A stretch of DNA of 64,000 nucleotides, taken from NCBI RefSeq assembly GCF_000411135.1, contig NZ_KE150264.1:23857-87856 (forward strand). The letters run 5' to 3'. A program made the position numbers and the translations under genes. Numbering within the stretch: the stretch's first letter is position 1; each line of letters starts with the position of its first letter. Source of the DNA: Actinotignum schaalii FB123-CNA-2. Lineage in GTDB: Bacteria; Actinomycetota; Actinomycetes; Actinomycetales; Actinomycetaceae. Of this stretch, positions 58,237 to 64,000 are shown one piece after another. The notes beneath the pieces are model-generated. The model had not been told where the DNA came from, ran no database searches, and was given only the letters and a program-made list of their open reading frames with translations.

Positions 58237-58404
58237 TGATTCTCCCTGTTGTTGTGGACGACGGCGATACTCCCGCCATCGCGGGGACCGCCCACTCACG
58301 CTAGAGAGTGTACCGCGGGCCTCCGACACAAAAAATGGTGAAAACGAAGCCGGGTGATCTCTCTGTGTTTTGTTTTCCCCGTGAACTCGTTTAGACTGGC
58401 ACCT

Positions 58405-58493
58405 GACTCCCCACGTGGCGTCATCTTGCAAAACTCCCCCAGGGCCGGAAGGCAGCAAGGGTATGCGGGCTCTGGCGGGTGCGTGGGGCGTCT
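58405..58493 (+). ncRNA. ffs: Small bacterial signal recognition particle RNA (4.5S)
   Basis: The conserved apical domain is present: CCAGGGCCGGAAGGCAGCAA (about 58439-58458) with its closing partner GGGCTCTGGCGGG. The terminal stem pairs CCCCACG (58409-58415) with CGTGGGG (58482-58488). TAGACT at 58392-58397 is a good -10 box for a start near 58404. The RNA, about 90 nt, binds Ffh and targets membrane proteins. The location next to dnaX-recR is the classical one. Ends are estimated. Confidence 0.93.
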
Positions 58494-58565
58494 TGTATCC
58501 GCCGTGTATCCACAGGTTTTTCGCGCGCGTGATTCGTGTCGTAGGTACCCCGTAGACTGATACTC

Positions 58566-61337
58566 GTGAGCATGGCATTGTATCGGCGGTATCGCCCGGA
58601 GCGTTTTCAAGATGTTATCGGCCAGGAGCAGGTAACTCGTCCCCTCATGGCTGCGTTGCGCGGGGAGCGTACGGTGCACGCTTATCTCTTCTCTGGCCCG
58701 CGCGGGTGCGGGAAAACCACCTCGGCGCGCATCCTCGCCCGCTGCTTGAATTGCGCGCAGGCGCCCACGGATACGCCGTGCGGGGAATGTGCCTCGTGCC
58801 GGGAGCTGGCGGGGGATGGCCCCGGTTCTCTGGACGTGGTGGAAATGGACGCGGCCAGCCACGGCGGGGTTGATGATGCCCGTGACCTGGTTGAACGCGC
58901 GGCTTTTGCCCCTAGCCGGGATCGCTACAAGATTTTCATTATTGACGAAGCCCATATGGTCACCACTCAGGGTTTTAACGCTCTGCTCAAACTTGTGGAG
59001 GAACCTCCGGCTCATATCAAGTTCATTTTCGCCACCACGGAGCCGGAAAAAGTTATCGGTACCATCCGCTCGCGTACTCATCATTATCCGTTCCGCCTGG
59101 TTTCCCCGGCGCGGATGGAGGAATACCTCTCGCAGATCTGCGCGGAGGAAAGCATTACCCCGGAACCGGGGGTGCTCGGATTGGTGGTGCGGGCAGGCGG
59201 GGGATCGGTGCGTGATTCCCTGTCGGTTCTGGACCAGCTCATGGGCGGTTCGGAAACGTCCACGCTGTCCTATTCTCAGGCTGTCGCGCTGCTGGGTTAT
59301 ACGGATAGTGGCTTGCTGGATCGCGCGGTCAACGCTATTGCCGAAAGTTCGGGAAGCCAGCTCTTCGGCGTCGTCGAAGAACTTATCGGTGCCGGGCATG
59401 AACCGCGCCGTTTCGTGGAAGATCTGCTCCAGCGCCTGCGCGATCTAATCGTCATCGATTTGGCGGGGGAGGCCGCGGCGGATGCTCTGGGCGAATTACC
59501 GCAGGATCAGCTGGCCGCTATGCGCACCCAGGCGCAGGCCTTGGGTGCGGCGCGCGCTACCGAAAGCGCTGAGCGTGCGAACGAGGCTCTCTCCGCGATG
59601 GTCGGCGCTACCTCGCCGCGTTTGCAGCTGGAATTGCTCTGTGCTCGGCTTTTGCTTCCCGGCAGTAGCGCAGCGGAGCTGTCCGGTAGTTCTTTCGGTG
59701 GCGCAGCGGGGGAGAGTACTGCGGCGCGGCCGGTTACTGGACCCGCGGCAAGTGGCGGAAACGCGCGGAAATCGCCACAGGATATTGCGCGGGAAAAGGC
59801 GCGGGCAGCAGCCGCAGCGGCCGCAGCGCAGCGCGGGGCCTCGGTGCTTTCGGGGTCTCCTAGCGTTCCGTCCGTTTCCGCGCCGCAGCCTGCTACTTCT
59901 GTTTCGGTGCAGAACGACGCCGCAGCTCCCGCCCCGTCCGCTCCGCAACAAGCCACGGAATCACCCGCGTCGCCAGCTGCCGATCGGCCTGTGGAGCGGC
60001 CCGTGGAACAGCATGCTCCACGAGTGGAAGAACGCTCGGCTCAGCAGGCTGTTCAGCCAGCCGGTGAACCAGCGGCGCGGCAACCGCTCGAAGGTAGCGT
60101 TGAGCAGGTTCCAAGTCCGGAAGGATCGGAGCCGGATCACGCTGCGGAGCTCACAGCTAGGTGGGCGGAGGTGACGTCCTCCGGGCGTTTCGCCCAAGCG
60201 ATTTTCTCCGGGCCTACTCGGGTGCTCGGCTCGCGGGGAAGCCAGGTCGCCCTGGAATTTTCTTCAGAGAAGGTCCTCGGCGCCCTTCAAGATCCGCGGA
60301 ATGTGGAGCGTTTGAGCGCACATCTTTCGCATTTCACCTCGGTTCCCGTCACCGTGCGGGTCATTGCTGCCGCGGCAAAGAAGGCCGATGCTCCGGGGCA
60401 ATCGGGCAACGCGGCCGCGGCGGAAGCCACCCAATCGCCAGCGGCAACTCAGCCGCGCCCAAGCGGTCCCGATGGCGGTGGTGCCCACCCAAAAGCTAAT
60501 GCCGCCACCGCGGCGGCCACTCCCGCTTCCCCGGGCTCTGGCGCTGCATCCGCGCGGCCGGAAACTGCCAACAGTGCCGGTAAAGCAGTCGGGGATGATG
60601 AATGGCCCGAACCCGAAGAGCTTTCCGATCCGGATGACGCGGAATACTACCCGCCTAGCCGGCAAACTGCCGCGCCCCGTTCGGCTAGTTCGGGTCCGGT
60701 GAGTTCCGGCGGGGCTAGTGCAGGCGCGAGTCGCCCCGGGGGCGATAATGCCGGCGTAGCTAACTCCGGCCGGGAGATTCCGTTCTATCTCCAGAACATG
60801 CCCATGCCCCAACCCTTCGCCGGCCCGGGTGATACACCGGTATCCCTGGGAAACCCGGCATCGGGAGCCAGCCAGCCAGCCGCGGGGCAGCCAGCCGCAC
60901 CTGAGTCCGCGCAAGATTTCCATATCCCGCGTCCGCCGCAGCGCACCCAGGAAATCCCTACCTATGACGCCCGGGAACACCTACGTCAGCTCCGCCACGG
61001 AGCTGCGGGTGGCAAAGTACCCGTGGGTAGCACGCCCGGCGGTAGCGCAGCCGCCGGCATCGAGCCCACTGTCAATACTCCCACTATGTCGGCCAGCCCC
61101 GCGCAAGCCGGTCCGAACAGCGGGTACCGTCCGAATGGCTCGAATGGCTCGAATGGCTCGAATAGCCCGCATAATGGCGCACCACAGCCGGGGGTGGGGT
61201 ATCCTACTGAGGAGGATGATGTCTCCTTGGACGATCCCACAATCGAGCAGAGCAATGTGGTCGGGCTGCACGTTGTGGTGGAAATGCTCTCGGGAACCAT
61301 TGTTGAAGAAATTGATACCGCGCAAGGAGGAATGTAG
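58566..61337 (+). CDS. dnaX: DNA polymerase III gamma/tau subunit
   Basis: The 923-residue clamp-loader ATPase starts [20 protein letters not shown], with P-loop [15 protein letters not shown], zinc set CLNC..CGECASC, Walker [12 protein letters not shown] and the arginine-finger region [13 protein letters not shown]. Residues from about 370 on are Ala/Pro/Gln-rich tau-type linker with a small domain ([19 protein letters not shown]) and an Asn-Gly-Ser repeat near residue 860. GTG 58566 follows TAGACT and 7 nt, so leaderless; ATG 58572 is also possible. recR overlaps the stop codon. Confidence 0.96.
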   Translation: MSMALYRRYRPERFQDVIGQEQVTRPLMAALRGERTVHAYLFSGPRGCGKTTSARILARCLNCAQAPTDTPCGECASCRELAGDGPGSLDVVEMDAASHGGVDDARDLVERAAFAPSRDRYKIFIIDEAHMVTTQGFNALLKLVEEPPAHIKFIFATTEPEKVIGTIRSRTHHYPFRLVSPARMEEYLSQICAEESITPEPGVLGLVVRAGGGSVRDSLSVLDQLMGGSETSTLSYSQAVALLGYTDSGLLDRAVNAIAESSGSQLFGVVEELIGAGHEPRRFVEDLLQRLRDLIVIDLAGEAAADALGELPQDQLAAMRTQAQALGAARATESAERANEALSAMVGATSPRLQLELLCARLLLPGSSAAELSGSSFGGAAGESTAARPVTGPAASGGNARKSPQDIAREKARAAAAAAAAQRGASVLSGSPSVPSVSAPQPATSVSVQNDAAAPAPSAPQQATESPASPAADRPVERPVEQHAPRVEERSAQQAVQPAGEPAARQPLEGSVEQVPSPEGSEPDHAAELTARWAEVTSSGRFAQAIFSGPTRVLGSRGSQVALEFSSEKVLGALQDPRNVERLSAHLSHFTSVPVTVRVIAAAAKKADAPGQSGNAAAAEATQSPAATQPRPSGPDGGGAHPKANAATAAATPASPGSGAASARPETANSAGKAVGDDEWPEPEELSDPDDAEYYPPSRQTAAPRSASSGPVSSGGASAGASRPGGDNAGVANSGREIPFYLQNMPMPQPFAGPGDTPVSLGNPASGASQPAAGQPAAPESAQDFHIPRPPQRTQEIPTYDAREHLRQLRHGAAGGKVPVGSTPGGSAAAGIEPTVNTPTMSASPAQAGPNSGYRPNGSNGSNGSNSPHNGAPQPGVGYPTEEDDVSLDDPTIEQSNVVGLHVVVEMLSGTIVEEIDTAQGGM
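61132..61167 (+). repeat. 9-bp microsatellite in dnaX
   Basis: CGAATGGCT occurs three times in a row (61132-61158) with a degenerate fourth copy. It encodes NGS repeats in the disordered tau linker, so copy-number change would stay in frame. Confidence 0.85.
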
Positions 61338-62170
61338 TGGCGGGGGTGTATGACGGCGCCGTGCAAGAGCTCATTGATGAGCTCGGGCGTCTGCCGGGCA
61401 TCGGCCCGAAGAGCGCCCAACGCATCGCCTTCCACCTCCTCGAACAAGAAGAACCCGAAGTGCGGGCGCTCGCGGAAGCCATGCTCCGGGTCAAGGAACG
61501 CGTCCACTTCTGCCAGATCTGCGGCAACGTCACCGAAACCGATATCTGTTCACTGTGCTCAGATACCCGGCGTAGTGATGCCGTGATCTGCGTCGTCGAA
61601 GAAGCTAAAGACATTATGGTCATCGAACGCACCCGCGAATACCGCGGGCGCTACCACGTTCTGGGCGGATCCATTAACCCTATCCAAGGTATCGGCCCGG
61701 AAGACCTGCGCATCCGCGAACTCCTCACCCGCCTCCAAGATGGCCGCGTCACCGAAGTTATTATCGCCACCGATCCCAATATTGAAGGCGATGCCACAGC
61801 GGCCTACCTCATTCGTCTCCTCACCCCCATCGGTATCGCGCTCTCCCGTCTCGCCTCCGGACTCCCGGTTGGCGGAGACCTCGAATACGCTGACGAAATC
61901 ACACTCTCGCGTGCCTTCGAAGGCCGCACCCGCATTACCAGCGGCACAACCGCGAACACCGCGGCCACTACCGGCATAGAAACCAGCATCACCACCGCGG
62001 GTGTCACCGGCACAGAAACCGTCACCACGAGTACCACACTGGAAACCACCGGCACGGGCACCACAAACATGCCCGGCACGGGTATGACAGACACGGGACG
62101 AATGCCCTCGGTGGTTCCGGGCACCACGCCTTCCGCCCCAGTCGCGGAAACGCACGGCGAGCACAACTAA
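61337..62170 (+). CDS. recR: Recombination mediator RecR with Thr-rich C-terminal extension
   Basis: The first 195 residues are typical RecR: helix-hairpin-helix ([24 protein letters not shown]), zinc finger [22 protein letters not shown] ([36 protein letters not shown]) and [19 protein letters not shown]. RecR usually ends here (about 200 residues). This protein continues for about 80 residues of almost pure Thr/Gly/Ser/Val low complexity ([19 protein letters not shown], then [14 protein letters not shown]). RecR loads RecA in the RecFOR pathway; the tail's role is unknown. GTG 61337 overlaps the dnaX stop. Confidence 0.95.
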   Translation: MAGVYDGAVQELIDELGRLPGIGPKSAQRIAFHLLEQEEPEVRALAEAMLRVKERVHFCQICGNVTETDICSLCSDTRRSDAVICVVEEAKDIMVIERTREYRGRYHVLGGSINPIQGIGPEDLRIRELLTRLQDGRVTEVIIATDPNIEGDATAAYLIRLLTPIGIALSRLASGLPVGGDLEYADEITLSRAFEGRTRITSGTTANTAATTGIETSITTAGVTGTETVTTSTTLETTGTGTTNMPGTGMTDTGRMPSVVPGTTPSAPVAETHGEHN

Positions 62171-62337
62171 GCAGCTCAGCTCCGGGATCACCGTAAAGCA
62201 CAGCGTCCAGCCCAAATGCGGCGCCCCATCAGGCAGCCAAGCAGGAGAACAATCTCACCTGAAAATATCGGAAAGCCCCGCGGGTGGCTACGCGCTTCCA
62301 GTTACCATTAATACGTCTCGGAAAAATAGGAGTTAAT

Positions 62338-64000
<1,663 letters not shown>

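Noticed and set aside
58237-58578. N-terminal extension of the acyl-CoA dehydrogenase
   Set aside because: It would run antisense through the SRP RNA gene and the dnaX start; ATG 58236 has a good RBS and is where the family domain begins.

Overview
The window is a high-GC (about 60% by eye) actinobacterial chromosome segment with dense, short-spaced operons, GTG starts and many apparently leaderless genes. Synteny is typical of the order Actinomycetales: a GlxR/Crp-type regulator, an EphE-like hydrolase, a CpaE/Ssd-TadA-TadB-TadC-DUF4244-TadE cluster with a convergent DExH helicase, then topA-tmk-holB. The Zur-boxed 'anchored repeat' metal ABC transporter, fermentative adhE and 2,3-butanediol-type dehydrogenase suggest a facultatively anaerobic, host-associated member of the Actinomycetaceae (Actinotignum/Actinobaculum/Trueperella-like). 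The genus is an inference.

Layout. 0-4 kb: Crp-family regulator, alpha/beta hydrolase and a membrane protein, all on the minus strand. 4-9.9 kb: Tad/Flp-like pilus or secretion operon. 9.4-18.4 kb: MrfA/YprA-like helicase (minus), a methyltransferase, and topA-tmk-holB. 18.4-21.4 kb: zinc dehydrogenase and a secreted S33 peptidase-like lipoprotein. 21.5-24.1 kb: accessory segment with a candidate structured small RNA, tRNA-Thr(CGT), an orphan membrane protein, a decayed DUF4143 ATPase and a GIY-YIG/DUF4357 protein. 24.1-27.6 kb: lower-GC metB plus cystine-type ABC transporter operon. 28-31.5 kb: PadR-regulated ABC/FtsX exporter. 32-36.5 kb: adhE, a tiny lipoprotein and gpmA. 36.6-41.2 kb: Zur-boxed surface-anchored zinc/manganese-type ABC transporter. 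41.3-44.8 kb: phoU, senX3-regX3 and carD. 44.8-45.7 kb: repeat-rich non-coding block. 45.7-54.4 kb: MFS transporter, cysS, rlmB, an unrecognised protein, ASCH protein, LytR_C protein and a uracil permease. 54.6-56.4 kb: HicBA locus, a second frameshifted HicB and tRNA-Ser(GGA). 56.4-64 kb: YbaK-type deacylase, acyl-CoA dehydrogenase, SRP RNA, dnaX-recR and ask-asd (asd cut by the window end).

How it works together. The core blocks cover DNA replication and repair (topA, tmk, holB, dnaX, recR, helicase), translation (cysS, rlmB, two tRNAs, SRP RNA), phosphate signalling (phoU with senX3-regX3), redox balance in fermentation (adhE, butanediol-type dehydrogenase) and aspartate-family amino acids (ask-asd, with metB and a cystine importer for sulfur). 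The accessory blocks sit next to tRNA genes and carry small dispersed repeats. The least explained items are three families of short dispersed repeats, a promoter-to-terminator RNA unit at 21.5 kb, a repeated leaderless-start signature in front of nine genes, a long convergent overlap between a TadE-like gene and the helicase, and a HicB gene broken exactly at an A7 run.
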